From the NCBI GenBank assembly GCA_964451255.1, contig CAYVHL010000001.1, positions 1,054,001-1,118,000 of the forward strand: 64,000 bases of DNA, given 5' to 3'. The stretch's first letter is position 1. Each line of letters begins with the position of its first letter. The notes beneath the pieces are model-generated. The model saw nothing but the letters and a program-made list of their open reading frames with translations. It had not been told where the DNA came from and made no database searches. Positions 25,228 to 34,590 of the stretch are shown here, in pieces. A program made the translations under genes and the position numbers. Origin of the DNA: JAHBTB01 sp964451255. Lineage in GTDB: Bacteria; Armatimonadota; Fimbriimonadia; Fimbriimonadales; Fimbriimonadaceae.

Positions 25228-26624
25228 GTCCTTAGCCGGCGGTCGTCGCCGACGACGAGGGCAAGGGGCTTCGACGATCCGGGCGCGCCCTCCCACTTGA
25301 CGTGCCCGTCCAGATAAGCGACCGCTCTGCCGTAGGGCGTGTCGACTGTGCCCAACATCGTCGATGCCGGCTCATTGACCTTGCTGATGTCCTGGCCGTC
25401 CATGCTGAAGACGAAGCCGTTGAACAAGTCCCGGTTCTTCACATAGGGATACACGGTGTCCTGCCAGTCCGAAGCGCGAGGCAACAAGTCGTCATAGTCG
25501 CTACTGTACATGAGCATAGCCAGGGTCACTTGCTTTGCTTGGCTCATCGCCTTGTTCTGCACCTTTCTCCGCACCCTGTCCTGGAGCCACTTGATGTCCG
25601 GCGTCTCGAAAGAGCAGACATAGACGCCGCCGCGCTTTCCGTAGACAACATACTTTCCTGTGGACGAGACGGCGAAGACGCCCGGATCGACATCCAAGAC
25701 GACGGGCCCCATGAGGGACGGATCGGCCTCCAACAGCTTGTCCAGCTCGGACGAATGGTGAGTACCGGATGTCCGCCCAGAAACGGACGGAGCATCCTGG
25801 TCTGCCACTTCTCGTGACGGCAGGGCGACAAGCAGTCGGACAGAGCCTTCCTTGTCTAACGGCGAGTCTTCCAGATCGAACGCCGCCTGCACGATCGCGG
25901 CAGATCGCAGGTCGTCTGGGCCAAGCGGGGTGGCCCGGCCATTGGACAGGTCCACCTTGAACCTACCGTACGAGCCGTCTGCTCGACTGATGTTGCCGAC
26001 AAGGCTGCCGTCTGGTCGCCAGAACTTGTCGCCGTCCGTGACACGGAGACGCCGGCCCGTGCTCGTGTCGAGGACCTCGTCGCCTTGGCCGTGAATACCG
26101 GTGATCAAGAGTTTGCTTCCGTCAGGAGAAATCGCGACGGCCGAGTTATCGTCTCGCAGGTACCGGCCCACGACGCGCCGTTGCTTGCCTGGCACAGTGA
26201 CGCCGTAGACCATCGTCTCCGTCGTCTTCTCCCCGTCTACCACGACCTCCCGGGTCACGGCCAGGACGCCGTCGCCAGCTGACGACGACCACTGGAACGC
26301 AACGTTGTTCAGGCCTTCGATCGGGAAGTCGGCGAGATCCCACGTCGCCCCGGAGCTAGCGGTCCATATCGAAAGGACTACCTTGGGCCTGTCAGTCTTT
26401 CTTCGGATCTCGTCCAACGGGTCGAAGAGGACGATCCGCGTCATCGCGACAAACTTTCCGTCTGGAGACGGTTGGAGAGACGTGCACCCGCCAGTCGCGA
26501 TCTGACGCTGGTCGCCGAAGGCATAGACACGATTGTTCGAGACCAGGTACTTGAGATCCGCCGGGGATTGTGCGGTGGCCACACACGCTACCGACAACGA
26601 CAAGACCGCTAGGCAGACCCTCAT
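25224..26624 (-). CDS. Secreted beta-propeller-like protein with pseudopilin-like tail
   Basis: 466 residues from ATG 26624, chosen because AAAGGGGG lies eight bases upstream and a signal peptide follows (MRVCLAVLSLSVACVATAQS). Residues ~25-330 contain TolB/WD-like strands (LQPSPDGKFVAMTR, VAISPDGSKLLITG, VFAVSSTGKYVVYG). The last ~110 residues (AMSQAKQVTLAMLMYSSDYD through AVAYLDGHVKWE) match the body of DUF1559 pseudopilins: compare LKQLGLASDLYLSDYDD in the gene at 9291. The prepilin cleavage motif is absent. Function unknown. Confidence 0.7.
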   Translation of the reverse strand: MRVCLAVLSLSVACVATAQSPADLKYLVSNNRVYAFGDQRQIATGGCTSLQPSPDGKFVAMTRIVLFDPLDEIRRKTDRPKVVLSIWTASSGATWDLADFPIEGLNNVAFQWSSSAGDGVLAVTREVVVDGEKTTETMVYGVTVPGKQRRVVGRYLRDDNSAVAISPDGSKLLITGIHGQGDEVLDTSTGRRLRVTDGDKFWRPDGSLVGNISRADGSYGRFKVDLSNGRATPLGPDDLRSAAIVQAAFDLEDSPLDKEGSVRLLVALPSREVADQDAPSVSGRTSGTHHSSELDKLLEADPSLMGPVVLDVDPGVFAVSSTGKYVVYGKRGGVYVCSFETPDIKWLQDRVRRKVQNKAMSQAKQVTLAMLMYSSDYDDLLPRASDWQDTVYPYVKNRDLFNGFVFSMDGQDISKVNEPASTMLGTVDTPYGRAVAYLDGHVKWEGAPGSSKPLALVVGDDRRLRT

Positions 26625-26684
26625 GAAATATCCCCCTTTACCGACGATCACGGTGTGCCTCCATTGTAACGAAGAAGAGCCAAG

Positions 26685-27317
26685 ATGACAAGCCTGCTCG
26701 TTCTCACCGCCATGACCGTTTTGTGCCGTGGCACTGTCGATTTGACTTGGACGCCCGCTAAGGGTGAGACCTCGACCTGGTCCGTCAGCATCAAGGGCGA
26801 CATCTCAGGAAAGTCTGTCCACGCAGAATCCAACGTGCAACACACGGTCACACGGGCGGGCAACGACGGGTTCACCGTCCGGTCCACGGTGCTCGACGCT
26901 CTCGCGCGCACAGGTGCCGACGAAGGACGCCTGCGGCGTGACGCCTCCAACACTTTGTCATTCGATGCCCACGGCACATTGCTCAAGGTCGAGGGGTCGC
27001 AAAGGGCAGCCGTGTGGCAACTGGCGCCGTTCAACCGTTTTGTCTCGCCTTCGACGCCGATCGACATCGGCGCAGGGTGGACGTCGGACACCAAAGGTGA
27101 CGGGGTGGCCGGACGCACGGAGTTCAAGCTCGACTCGGTGAGCGGGGGCATCGCCAGGGTGACCTTTGTCGCGGCGTCCGTCGGCGGTGACAAGACGACA
27201 AAAGGGACTGGCGTATGGCTGGTGGACGCGACGTCAGGGCGACCTGTCGCCCTCCACGCGGAGATATCGGGATTGATGGACGGCAAAGCCGTCTACGAGA
27301 TGACCCTCGTCAAGTGA
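26685..27317 (+). CDS. Secreted protein of unknown function
   Basis: 210 residues, not recognised. The N-terminus is hydrophobic (MTSLLVLTAMTVLC) and probably a signal peptide. The rest is beta-rich with regular strand-turn patterns (DLTWTPAKGETSTWSVSIKG, GFTVRSTVLDAL), and contains VWLVDATSGRPVALHAEISG, a pattern found in secreted proteins that handle hydrophobic ligands in this kind of genome. Divergent from the propeller protein and converging with coaBC, whose end it overlaps by eight bases. Confidence 0.6.
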   Translation: MTSLLVLTAMTVLCRGTVDLTWTPAKGETSTWSVSIKGDISGKSVHAESNVQHTVTRAGNDGFTVRSTVLDALARTGADEGRLRRDASNTLSFDAHGTLLKVEGSQRAAVWQLAPFNRFVSPSTPIDIGAGWTSDTKGDGVAGRTEFKLDSVSGGIARVTFVAASVGGDKTTKGTGVWLVDATSGRPVALHAEISGLMDGKAVYEMTLVK

Positions 27318-28482
27318 CCTGTTCGAGCAGCCAGCGGGCGCACGCCAACTTGCTCAACTTGCCAGACCGGGCTTCCCGACCGTCTGCGCTAAGAAGCACG
27401 AGTTCGTTGTCTTCGCTGTCGAACCCAATGTCCGTCCGCGAGACGTCGTTGACGGCGATCGCCGCCACTCCCTTTCTCTTCATCTTCTCGCGCGCAGCCT
27501 CCAGACCGCCGTCTGGCTCGGCGGCGAACGCGACGACCTTGGCGTCCGGCGAGGCCTTCGCGAGGGCCGCGACGATGTCGGGGTTGGGGGTCAGCCTAAT
27601 CTCGACGTCTCCCTCGCCCCGCCTCATCTTGCCATGTGCCCGTTCGGACGGACGGTAGTCGGCGACCGCGGCGGCGGCGACCACGTAGTCGGCCGTACCG
27701 ACCGCTTCCATCGAGGCGGCGAGCATCTCCTCCGCTGTCTGGACAATGCGCGTCTCGACGCCAGGCGGCGGCAGTTCGGTGGTCGGCCCTGCCACGAGCA
27801 CGACGTCGGCCCCCATGTCCCTGGCGGCCCGGGCGATAGCGAAGCCCATTTTGCCGCTCGACCGGTTGGTCAGGCACCGCACGTCGTCCAGGGGTTCCTG
27901 GGTCGGCCCGGCTGTGACCAGAACCTTCTTACCGCTCAGTCTTGTGGATCTGGCGGCGGCCAATACCACGGCCGCGACCACCGACGAAATGGAGGCGAGC
28001 TTTCCCTGGCCGCTTTCGCCACAGGCGACGTCGCCTTCGGTCGGCTCCACGACATCGACGCCTCTCCGCCGCAAAGCCGTGAGGTTGTCCTGGGTCGCGG
28101 GGTTGGCGTACATCGCCGGGTTCATAGCGGGGGCGACGACGACAGGGCCCTGGTATGCGAGCGCGATCGTCGTCAACATGTCGTCGCCGACTCCATGGGC
28201 CAGACGGGCGAGAGTCGACGCGGTCGCCGGGGCCACGACGAGTACCGACGCCTGGCGCGCCCAGTCGATATGCGCCATGCGGCCGGCTTCGGGCTCTTCA
28301 AACACGTCTTGAAGGCAGGGTCGGCCGGTCAGGGCCTCGAACAGGCCACGGCTGACGAACCGCTCCGCCGCGTCGGTCAGGCAGACGCGCACGCCAAAGC
28401 CCGCCCTCATCAGCTCTCGGGCCAAGTCGCACGCACGGTAGACGGCCACCGATCCGGAGACGCCTAGGACGAGGTCGGCCAC
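27310..28482 (-). CDS. coaBC: Phosphopantothenoylcysteine decarboxylase / phosphopantothenate-cysteine ligase
   Basis: Bifunctional flavoenzyme of coenzyme A synthesis. The CoaC half (1-~185) has the active-site H71 in RMAHIDWAR, the substrate clamp PAMNPAMY (118-125) and the Cys C154 in DVACGESGQGKL. The CoaB half (~190-390) has VTAGPTQEPLDDVRCLTNRSSGKMG and the KMRRGEG/LTPNPDIV substrate region. The length of 390 is normal. It overlaps gmk by 19 bases, so rpoZ, which often sits between gmk and coaBC, is absent here. Confidence 0.95.
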   Translation of the reverse strand: MADLVLGVSGSVAVYRACDLARELMRAGFGVRVCLTDAAERFVSRGLFEALTGRPCLQDVFEEPEAGRMAHIDWARQASVLVVAPATASTLARLAHGVGDDMLTTIALAYQGPVVVAPAMNPAMYANPATQDNLTALRRRGVDVVEPTEGDVACGESGQGKLASISSVVAAVVLAAARSTRLSGKKVLVTAGPTQEPLDDVRCLTNRSSGKMGFAIARAARDMGADVVLVAGPTTELPPPGVETRIVQTAEEMLAASMEAVGTADYVVAAAAVADYRPSERAHGKMRRGEGDVEIRLTPNPDIVAALAKASPDAKVVAFAAEPDGGLEAAREKMKRKGVAAIAVNDVSRTDIGFDSEDNELVLLSADGREARSGKLSKLACARWLLEQVT

Positions 28483-29030
28483 CTTTCCTCCACCAGCCGC
28501 ATGATCTCGGCCACTGTTTGGTCTACGTCGTGGTTCACGACCGCGTGCTGGTAGCGTGAGGCGAACGACAGTTCATGGCGGGCGTTCTCCAGCCTGCGGG
28601 CGACGGCCTCCTCGCCCTCGGTGCCCCGTCCCCTGATGCGCCGCTCCAACTCCTCATCGTCCGGGGGCAGGAGCATGACCGTCAGGCATCCGGGAAGAAC
28701 CTCCATCGCGACCAATGCCCCCTGCACGTCTATCTTGAGCACGACGACGAAGCCATCCTCCAGCATCCTGCGCATGTCCACCAATGGGGTCGCGTACCAG
28801 TTGCCGTGGACGTTCTTGGCTTCCAAGAACGCTCCGTCGGCCTTCATCTTCTCAAACTCCGACAGGGGGACAAAGTGATAGTCGACGCCGTCGACCTCGC
28901 CGGGCCGTGGGTCGCGGGTCGCGTAGGCGACGACCCGCCTGACCATCGGGTCACGCGCCGCCCAGGCGTCGATCACCGTGTCCTTGCCGACGCCGCTCGG
29001 CCCGCTCAAAACGACCAGCCTCCCGCTCAT
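28464..29030 (-). CDS. gmk: Guanylate kinase
   Basis: Phosphorylates GMP and dGMP. 188 residues with P-loop GPSGVGKD (10-17), where Asp takes the place of the usual Ser. The GMP-binding segment is YATRDPRPGEVDGVDYHFV, and VHGNWYATPLVDM and KIDVQGAL are family motifs. It sits in the coaBC-gmk-yvcK run and overlaps yvcK by four bases (ATGA) and coaBC by 19. Confidence 0.95.
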   Translation of the reverse strand: MSGRLVVLSGPSGVGKDTVIDAWAARDPMVRRVVAYATRDPRPGEVDGVDYHFVPLSEFEKMKADGAFLEAKNVHGNWYATPLVDMRRMLEDGFVVVLKIDVQGALVAMEVLPGCLTVMLLPPDDEELERRIRGRGTEGEEAVARRLENARHELSFASRYQHAVVNHDVDQTVAEIMRLVEERWPTSS

Positions 29031-30334
29031 CGGTCCAGCAACCCCAACAGGATGGCCGCGACCCTCACCGGGTCGTGACGGACATAGTCAGTCTCGGACA
29101 TTAGGTTGCCGTGTACGGGCCGGTAGCCCATCTGCTTGACCCTCTCTACGTCCGGGACGACGAACTCTTGGCCCGAACCCCGGTACTTGTCCAACGCGCT
29201 CTGGCTGGGCGAGCCGGTGTTGACGAGCACGTAGTCGAAGACCCTTTGGGACACATTGGCCTGGATCGCCACGACGTGCTCGGCGGCGGTGAAGGCGTCG
29301 CTCTCCCCGACCTGCGTCATGACGTTGCAGACATATGCTTTCTTCGCCCTGCTGGAGGCGATGGCCTCGGGGATGCCCGGCACCAACAGGTTGGGGACGA
29401 TCGACGTGTAGACGCTGCCTGGCCCGATGCAAATGAGATCGGCCTCGGCGATCGCGGCGAGGGCCTCGGGGTGCGGCGGTGGGTCACCCGGTTCCAGAAA
29501 GATCCTCCTGATGCGATGGCTGCAGGCGACGATCGCCGTCTCACCCTCGATCTCCTCTCCATCCTCCATCAGTGCCTTGAGCCTGATGTGAGAGGTCGTG
29601 GACGGGATGACCCGACCACGGATGGCAAGGACCTCGGAGGCCAGCATGAGCGCCTTGTCGACGTCGCCGCCCGCCTGTTCGATGAAACCGGCCAGCAGCA
29701 GGTTTCCGAGGGAGTGTCCGGCTAATGCGCCTGATCCCTTCGTGAACCGGTGTTTGAACAGGTCGGTCATGCGCTTTTCCACGTCCGCCAAGGCGACGAG
29801 GCAGTTGCGGATGTCCCCCGGCGGCATGATCCCCAGCTCCTGCACCAGGCGGCCGCTACTGCCACCGTCGTCGGTCACGGTGACGACCGCGGTGATGTTG
29901 CTGCTGTGCTGTTTGAGGCCGCGCAAGAGAGTGCTGAGCCCTGTGCCGCCGCCGATGGCGACGATCTTGGGGCCGTTCGCAAGGATCTGGCGACGCAGGT
30001 AGGCGTTGACGCCGAAGCCCGTCGAGGCCTCTTCGCCTCCGGCGCCGAGTTGGCGGAGTAGGCCCCTTGCGCCTCGATAGAGGAGAACACACCCAGCGAC
30101 CACGAAGAGCCCACCGACAAGGTGAGTGGTCAGTTCGACGTCAAGGCCGGGCGCAAGCCGACCGAGCATGCCGCCCCAGCCGCTGGCGACACCCACGACG
30201 GCCGGACCGAGAACGGCGCGGAACGTCACCACCAGGCCAAACAGGGCGAGCAGGACGCCGGCCGCCGTGCCTCCGACCAGGCGCGCAAGGCGCGCCGTCG
30301 GCTTGATGACGCTGCGGAGGCGTCTGCTGATCAT
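29027..30334 (-). CDS. yvcK: YvcK/CofD-like protein with N-terminal membrane segments
   Basis: Homologue of Bacillus YvcK (gluconeogenesis factor), which binds UDP-sugars and affects carbon metabolism and cell shape. Residues 1-~105 contain two hydrophobic segments. The soluble CofD-like domain begins NGPKIVAIGGGTGLSTLLRGLK and includes VTVTDDGGSSGRLVQELG, PPGDIRNCLVALA and GPGSVYTSIVPNLLVPGIPEAI. The 435-residue form with membrane helices is common outside Firmicutes. It ends in an ATGA overlap with gmk and starts three bases after the upstream gene. Confidence 0.93.
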   Translation of the reverse strand: MISRRLRSVIKPTARLARLVGGTAAGVLLALFGLVVTFRAVLGPAVVGVASGWGGMLGRLAPGLDVELTTHLVGGLFVVAGCVLLYRGARGLLRQLGAGGEEASTGFGVNAYLRRQILANGPKIVAIGGGTGLSTLLRGLKQHSSNITAVVTVTDDGGSSGRLVQELGIMPPGDIRNCLVALADVEKRMTDLFKHRFTKGSGALAGHSLGNLLLAGFIEQAGGDVDKALMLASEVLAIRGRVIPSTTSHIRLKALMEDGEEIEGETAIVACSHRIRRIFLEPGDPPPHPEALAAIAEADLICIGPGSVYTSIVPNLLVPGIPEAIASSRAKKAYVCNVMTQVGESDAFTAAEHVVAIQANVSQRVFDYVLVNTGSPSQSALDKYRGSGQEFVVPDVERVKQMGYRPVHGNLMSETDYVRHDPVRVAAILLGLLDR

Positions 30335-30337
30335 CGC

Positions 30338-30721
30338 CTAGTCGTCCTCGACCTTGTCCCGGACGAAGATCCCGAGCACCCCGTTCAATGCCGAATACAG
30401 GACGCTACCCAGCAACGCCCCCCAGAACCCCTCGACATGAAAGCCCAGGTTCAAATTACCGGCGACGAGAAACATCGCCGCGTTGATGACCAGGCTGAAC
30501 AACCCCATGGTCAGGCAGTTCAGCGGCAAGGCCAAGAGTTTGAGGAGCGCGCCGATGGTGCTGTTGAGCAGTCCGATCACGAGCACCCCGAAGAACATCT
30601 TGGCGACGCCGATGGGGGTCTGGTCGAGGACAAAGTGCTTCGGCAAGACCATCCCGGTCAGGTACGCGGCAACCGCCAACGACACCACGGAGAACACCCA
30701 CCGGACGACGACCTTCTTCAT
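30338..30721 (-). CDS. Four-TM phage-holin-family / YvlD-like membrane protein
   Basis: 127 residues with four hydrophobic segments (VVSLAVAAYLTGMVLP, MFFGVLVIGLLNSTIGALLK, LTMGLFSLVINAAMFLVAG, WGALLGSVLYSALNGVLGIF). The LPLNCLTMGLFSLVINAAMF motif marks the widespread YvlD/phage-holin-IV family. The function is unproven, and despite the name this is a chromosomal membrane protein with no phage genes nearby. It is the first gene of the run yvcK-gmk-coaBC and diverges from mutS. Confidence 0.85.
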   Translation of the reverse strand: MKKVVVRWVFSVVSLAVAAYLTGMVLPKHFVLDQTPIGVAKMFFGVLVIGLLNSTIGALLKLLALPLNCLTMGLFSLVINAAMFLVAGNLNLGFHVEGFWGALLGSVLYSALNGVLGIFVRDKVEDD

Positions 30722-30828
30722 CTACGGCACCTGGCATTGTATCCGGTCGCCGGGCCAATCCCGGCGCATCGGACTCCGTGGAGACGGCCTTGTGGGGACG
30801 ACTGGAAATCTCCGTCGCGAGACCCTGA

Positions 30829-30834
30829 CATACT
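30829..30834 (+). promoter_or_regulatory. -10 hexamer just upstream of mutS
   Basis: CATACT, the same -10 as in the lexA promoter, ends six bases before the mutS GTG. There is no Shine-Dalgarno, so the transcript is probably leaderless. No clear -35 was found. Confidence 0.35.
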
Positions 30835-30840
30835 TCTCCC

Positions 30841-33396
30841 GTGCGTCCGCAGACGCCGATGCTCCAGCAGTATTTCCAGGCAAAAGCCGCCCATCCGGGC
30901 GTCTTGATGGCCATTCGTGTCGGTGATTTCTATGAGTTCTACGGCGAGGACGCCGAGACCGCCGCCCGGGCGCTTGAGATCACCCTGACGGGTCGAGAAG
31001 ACGGGAGCAACGGCCGGATTCCAATGGCGGGTGTGCCGTTTCACTCGGTTGAGAAGTACCTGGCCAGGCTGGTTGAAAAGGGTCACCGGGTCGCCTTGTG
31101 CGACCAACTAGAAGACCCGAAGAAGACCAAGACGCTCGTCAAGCGAGGCGTGACCCGCGTCCTCACGCCGGGAACTTTGGTGGAGGACGCAATGCTGGAG
31201 TCAGGCTCCAACAACTTCCTCGCGGCTATTTGTGTCTTGGACGGCAAGGCAGGTCTAGCGACGCTCGACCCGTCGACGGGCGAGTTCCTCGTCACCGAGA
31301 TCGACAGCGGCGCCGTCGCCGACCGGTTGCTCCAGGAACTCGCCCGCCTTCGACCAGCAGAGCTCCTGCACGGCGAGAGCGAGGACGGCCTGGCCGAGAC
31401 GGCCAGGCAGGGGCTGGGGCTCAACGCGACGAGCGTCAGCGCGCCCCGACAAGGACGGGCCCTCGAGACTTTGTTGCGCCACTTTGACGTCGCCAACTTG
31501 AGCGGGTTCGGCGTCAGCGACAAGTCCGGCGCGGTGGTCGCGGCCAGCATGGTGCTCGACTACGCCCGCCACAACGGACTCTCCCTCGGGCATGTCGAAT
31601 CGATGGCCGTCTACTCGGTCGACGACTTCATCCGGCTCGACCCGGCCACCCGCCGGAGCCTGGAGACGACCCAGAACCTAGCCGACGGGACCAGGCGTAA
31701 CACACTGCTTGACTCCATAGACACGACGGTCACCGCGATGGGCTCTCGACTGATGCGCCGATGGCTGGACCAGCCCCTGCTGGACAAGAAGCAGATCTTG
31801 GGACGCCAGGAGGCGGTCGCGAGGCTGGTCGAGCACACGATGACGCGCGGCGACCTGCGCGACGCCTTGAAGAACGTGGCGGACATCGAGAGGCTCGTTT
31901 CGCGGGCTTCCACCGGCCTCGCCTCGCCCCGGGACTTGGGAGCCCTACGCGACTCACTCCTCGGTCTGCCCGATGTAGACGACGCTCTGCGCAAGGTCGC
32001 GCTCGGCCACCTCCACGAACTGAGAGGCCGATTTCAAACCCACAACGACCTTGCTTGGGCCCTCCACAAGTCGCTCGTCCCAGACCCGCCCGTTGTGGCG
32101 CGGGAAGGGGGCATCTTTCAGCCTGGGCACGACCTCGAACTCGACAAACTACGTGAACTCAACCAGGAAGGAAAGTCGTTCATCGCCAAGCTGGAGGGCA
32201 AGGAGCGACAGGCGACGGGCCTCGACAAGCTCAAAGTGGGCTACAACAGCGTCTTCGGTTATTACTTGGAAGTCGGGAAGCAGTACACGGACCGCGTCCC
32301 GGAGCATTACATCCGCAAGCAGACGACCGCCAACGCGGAAAGGTACATCACGGCCGAACTGAAGGAGCACGAGAGCGCGGTCCTTGGCGCGGAGGAGAAG
32401 GCGTTGCAACTCGAAGAGGAGCTGTTCGTCCGGCTACGGAACAAGATCGCGGAACAAGCCGGGGCGCTCCTGCAGACGGCTCGAGCACTGGCCGAAGCCG
32501 ACGTGCTCGCCTCCATGGCAGAAACGGCGGTCCTCCACCGGTTCACCAAACCCGAGATCGTCGATGACGACGTGCTCGAATATGAAGAGGGCCGACACCC
32601 GGTGGTCGAGGCGAACGTCCCCTTCGTCCCTAACGACCTCGCCTTGGACGAGAGGTTCCGGCTGATGATCCTGACCGGGCCGAACATGAGCGGGAAGTCG
32701 ACGTTCCTCCGCCAGACCGCCCTGATCGTGATCCTCGCCCAGATCGGCTCGTTTGTGCCCGCGAAGGGATGCCGGGTCGGCCTGTGCGACCGGATCTTCG
32801 CAAGGATCGGGGCCAAGGACGAGATCGCGCTCGGACAGAGCACCTTCATGGTCGAGATGGTGGAGAGCGCGAACATCCTCAACAACGCTGGGCCCCGCTC
32901 GCTGGTGATCCTGGACGAGGTGGGGCGCGGCACCTCTACCTTCGACGGGCTGGCCATCGCTTGGGCGATGGTCGAACACCTGGCCGCCGTCGGCAGCAAG
33001 TGCCTCTTCGCCACCCACTACCACCAGCTGAACGCCTTGGCCGACCAAGTGGAAGGCGTCGCCAACTTCCGGGTGAGCGTCGAAGAGGTCGGCGACAAGG
33101 TCGTCTGGACGCACCGGGTCCTGCCTGGCGGGACAGACCGGAGCTATGGCGTCCACGTCGCCCGCATGGCGGGTGTCCCCCGGGCCGTCCTCGACAGGGC
33201 CGCCGAAGTCTTGGCGACACTGGAAGGGGCGAAGGCAGAGCAGGTCTCGGTCGGGCCTTCGCTCAAGACCGTGCAGATGACCCTCTTCGAGGCCGAGCCG
33301 TCCCCGATCCTGACGGAACTGGACGGGCTCGAGATCGACAAGCTAACGCCCGTCCAAGCCCTCATGAAGCTGGACGAGTGGAAGCGCAAGCTCTGA
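30841..33396 (+). CDS. mutS: DNA mismatch repair protein MutS
   Basis: Recognises mispaired bases and starts mismatch repair. 851 residues. The mismatch-contacting Phe-X-Glu motif is in VGDFYEFYGEDAE near residue 30. The clamp contains KVGYNSVFGYYLEVGK. The ATPase has Walker A GPNMSGKST, Walker B VILDEVGRGTSTFDG and ATHYHQL. The C-terminus carries the MutL/beta-clamp region ending LDEWKRKL. This is MutS1, not MutS2, since the mismatch domain is present and there is no Smr domain. No mutL is adjacent. Confidence 0.97.
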   Translation: MRPQTPMLQQYFQAKAAHPGVLMAIRVGDFYEFYGEDAETAARALEITLTGREDGSNGRIPMAGVPFHSVEKYLARLVEKGHRVALCDQLEDPKKTKTLVKRGVTRVLTPGTLVEDAMLESGSNNFLAAICVLDGKAGLATLDPSTGEFLVTEIDSGAVADRLLQELARLRPAELLHGESEDGLAETARQGLGLNATSVSAPRQGRALETLLRHFDVANLSGFGVSDKSGAVVAASMVLDYARHNGLSLGHVESMAVYSVDDFIRLDPATRRSLETTQNLADGTRRNTLLDSIDTTVTAMGSRLMRRWLDQPLLDKKQILGRQEAVARLVEHTMTRGDLRDALKNVADIERLVSRASTGLASPRDLGALRDSLLGLPDVDDALRKVALGHLHELRGRFQTHNDLAWALHKSLVPDPPVVAREGGIFQPGHDLELDKLRELNQEGKSFIAKLEGKERQATGLDKLKVGYNSVFGYYLEVGKQYTDRVPEHYIRKQTTANAERYITAELKEHESAVLGAEEKALQLEEELFVRLRNKIAEQAGALLQTARALAEADVLASMAETAVLHRFTKPEIVDDDVLEYEEGRHPVVEANVPFVPNDLALDERFRLMILTGPNMSGKSTFLRQTALIVILAQIGSFVPAKGCRVGLCDRIFARIGAKDEIALGQSTFMVEMVESANILNNAGPRSLVILDEVGRGTSTFDGLAIAWAMVEHLAAVGSKCLFATHYHQLNALADQVEGVANFRVSVEEVGDKVVWTHRVLPGGTDRSYGVHVARMAGVPRAVLDRAAEVLATLEGAKAEQVSVGPSLKTVQMTLFEAEPSPILTELDGLEIDKLTPVQALMKLDEWKRKL

Positions 33397-33413
33397 GTCG
33401 CCGGCGGCCCGAG

Positions 33414-33419
33414 TACTAT
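33414..33419 (+). promoter_or_regulatory. -10-like hexamer before the FG-GAP gene
   Basis: TACTAT ends seven bases before the ATG at 33427, with no Shine-Dalgarno between; this suggests a leaderless start. Confidence 0.3.
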
Positions 33420-33426
33420 CGGTTCC

Positions 33427-34587
33427 ATGCTCGCCGCCTGTTTGACCGCGTGCCTCGGCACTTCCGTGACTTGGCAGAAAGTGACGGTCGACGCCAAGTT
33501 CCGGTCTGAAGCTGTCGCGGTGGCCGACGTCGACCGGGACGGACACGCCGACCTCTTGGTCGGCGACCTGTGGTACGAAGGCAAGGCCTTTGTCCAGCAC
33601 GAGATCAGGAAGGCAAAGGACTACGGTGACGGCTTGGAGACGTATAGCGAGGCGTTCTGCGTCTGGGCTTTCGACGTGAACCGTGACGGGTGGACAGACG
33701 AAGTGGTTGTCGGCTTTCCTGGGACGGAAGCGCGATGGTACGAAAACCCACGTGGCAAGTCCGGTCATTGGAAAGAGCACCTGGCTTGGCCGAGCGTCTG
33801 CAACGAGTCGCCTCTGGTCGTCGACCTGTTCCGCGACAAGCGGCCCGTGCTCGTTTGTGGCACCCAGCCCCCCGGCAAGGACGACGAGGGCCAGATGGTC
33901 TGGGTCGAGCCTGGGCAAGACCCACGCGCGATTTGGCGAAGTCACCCGGTGAGCTGGGCGGGGACCCCAGACCACCAACCTCCCGGCACCCAGCGGTTTT
34001 CACACGGTCTAGGGGTCGGCGACGTGAACGGCGACGGACGGAACGACGTGGTGACCGTGGACGGCTGGTGGGAGCAACCGGCGGAGGGACGCAGAGCCAA
34101 GTCCGCTTGGCGGTTCCACCCGGCGAAGCTCGGCGACCCTGCCGCGCAACTGGCCGTCTTGGACGTCGACGGGGATAAGAGGGCGGACGTGGTCGCCAGT
34201 TCCGCCCATGATTACGGGGTCTGGTGCGCCTTACAAAGGGCCGACGGAAGCTTCGTTGAACAGAGCCTCTTCCCCAAACTCGTGTCTTCGGCCCACTCCC
34301 TGGTCCTGGCTGACGTAGACCGGGACGGTGTGCCCGACCTCGTCACCGGAAAGCGTTTTTGGGCGCACGGCTGGAACGACCCCGGCGCGCGCGAATCGGC
34401 CATGCTCTACTGGCTCCGGGGCCGACGGAATAAGGACCGGTCAATCACCTTCGACCCCGTCGCCATCGACGAAGACTCGGGGGTGGGGACTGGCTTTGTC
34501 GTCACGGATTGTGACGGCGACGACAGACCCGACGTCGTCGTGAGCAACAAGAAGGGCGTCCACTTGTTCCTTCAAAGAATGCGTTGA
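33427..34587 (+). CDS. Exported FG-GAP/VCBS-repeat protein
   Basis: 386 residues. A short signal peptide (MLAACLTACLG) precedes beta-propeller repeats of the FG-GAP/VCBS type, recognisable by the calcium-loop pattern D-x-D/N-x-D-G: VADVDRDGHADLLVGD, FDVNRDGWTDEVVVG, VGDVNGDGRNDVVTVDG, VLDVDGDKRADVVASS, LADVDRDGVPDLVTG and VTDCDGDDRPDVVVSN. At least six repeats suggest a complete propeller. Such proteins in planctomycetes and armatimonads are extracellular and usually of unknown ligand. Ends three bases before a convergent gene. Confidence 0.85.
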   Translation: MLAACLTACLGTSVTWQKVTVDAKFRSEAVAVADVDRDGHADLLVGDLWYEGKAFVQHEIRKAKDYGDGLETYSEAFCVWAFDVNRDGWTDEVVVGFPGTEARWYENPRGKSGHWKEHLAWPSVCNESPLVVDLFRDKRPVLVCGTQPPGKDDEGQMVWVEPGQDPRAIWRSHPVSWAGTPDHQPPGTQRFSHGLGVGDVNGDGRNDVVTVDGWWEQPAEGRRAKSAWRFHPAKLGDPAAQLAVLDVDGDKRADVVASSAHDYGVWCALQRADGSFVEQSLFPKLVSSAHSLVLADVDRDGVPDLVTGKRFWAHGWNDPGARESAMLYWLRGRRNKDRSITFDPVAIDEDSGVGTGFVVTDCDGDDRPDVVVSNKKGVHLFLQRMR

Positions 34588-34590
34588 CGA

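Noticed and set aside
30338..30721. Phage holin as a sign of a prophage
   Set aside because: This is a widespread chromosomal membrane family, and no other phage gene is near.
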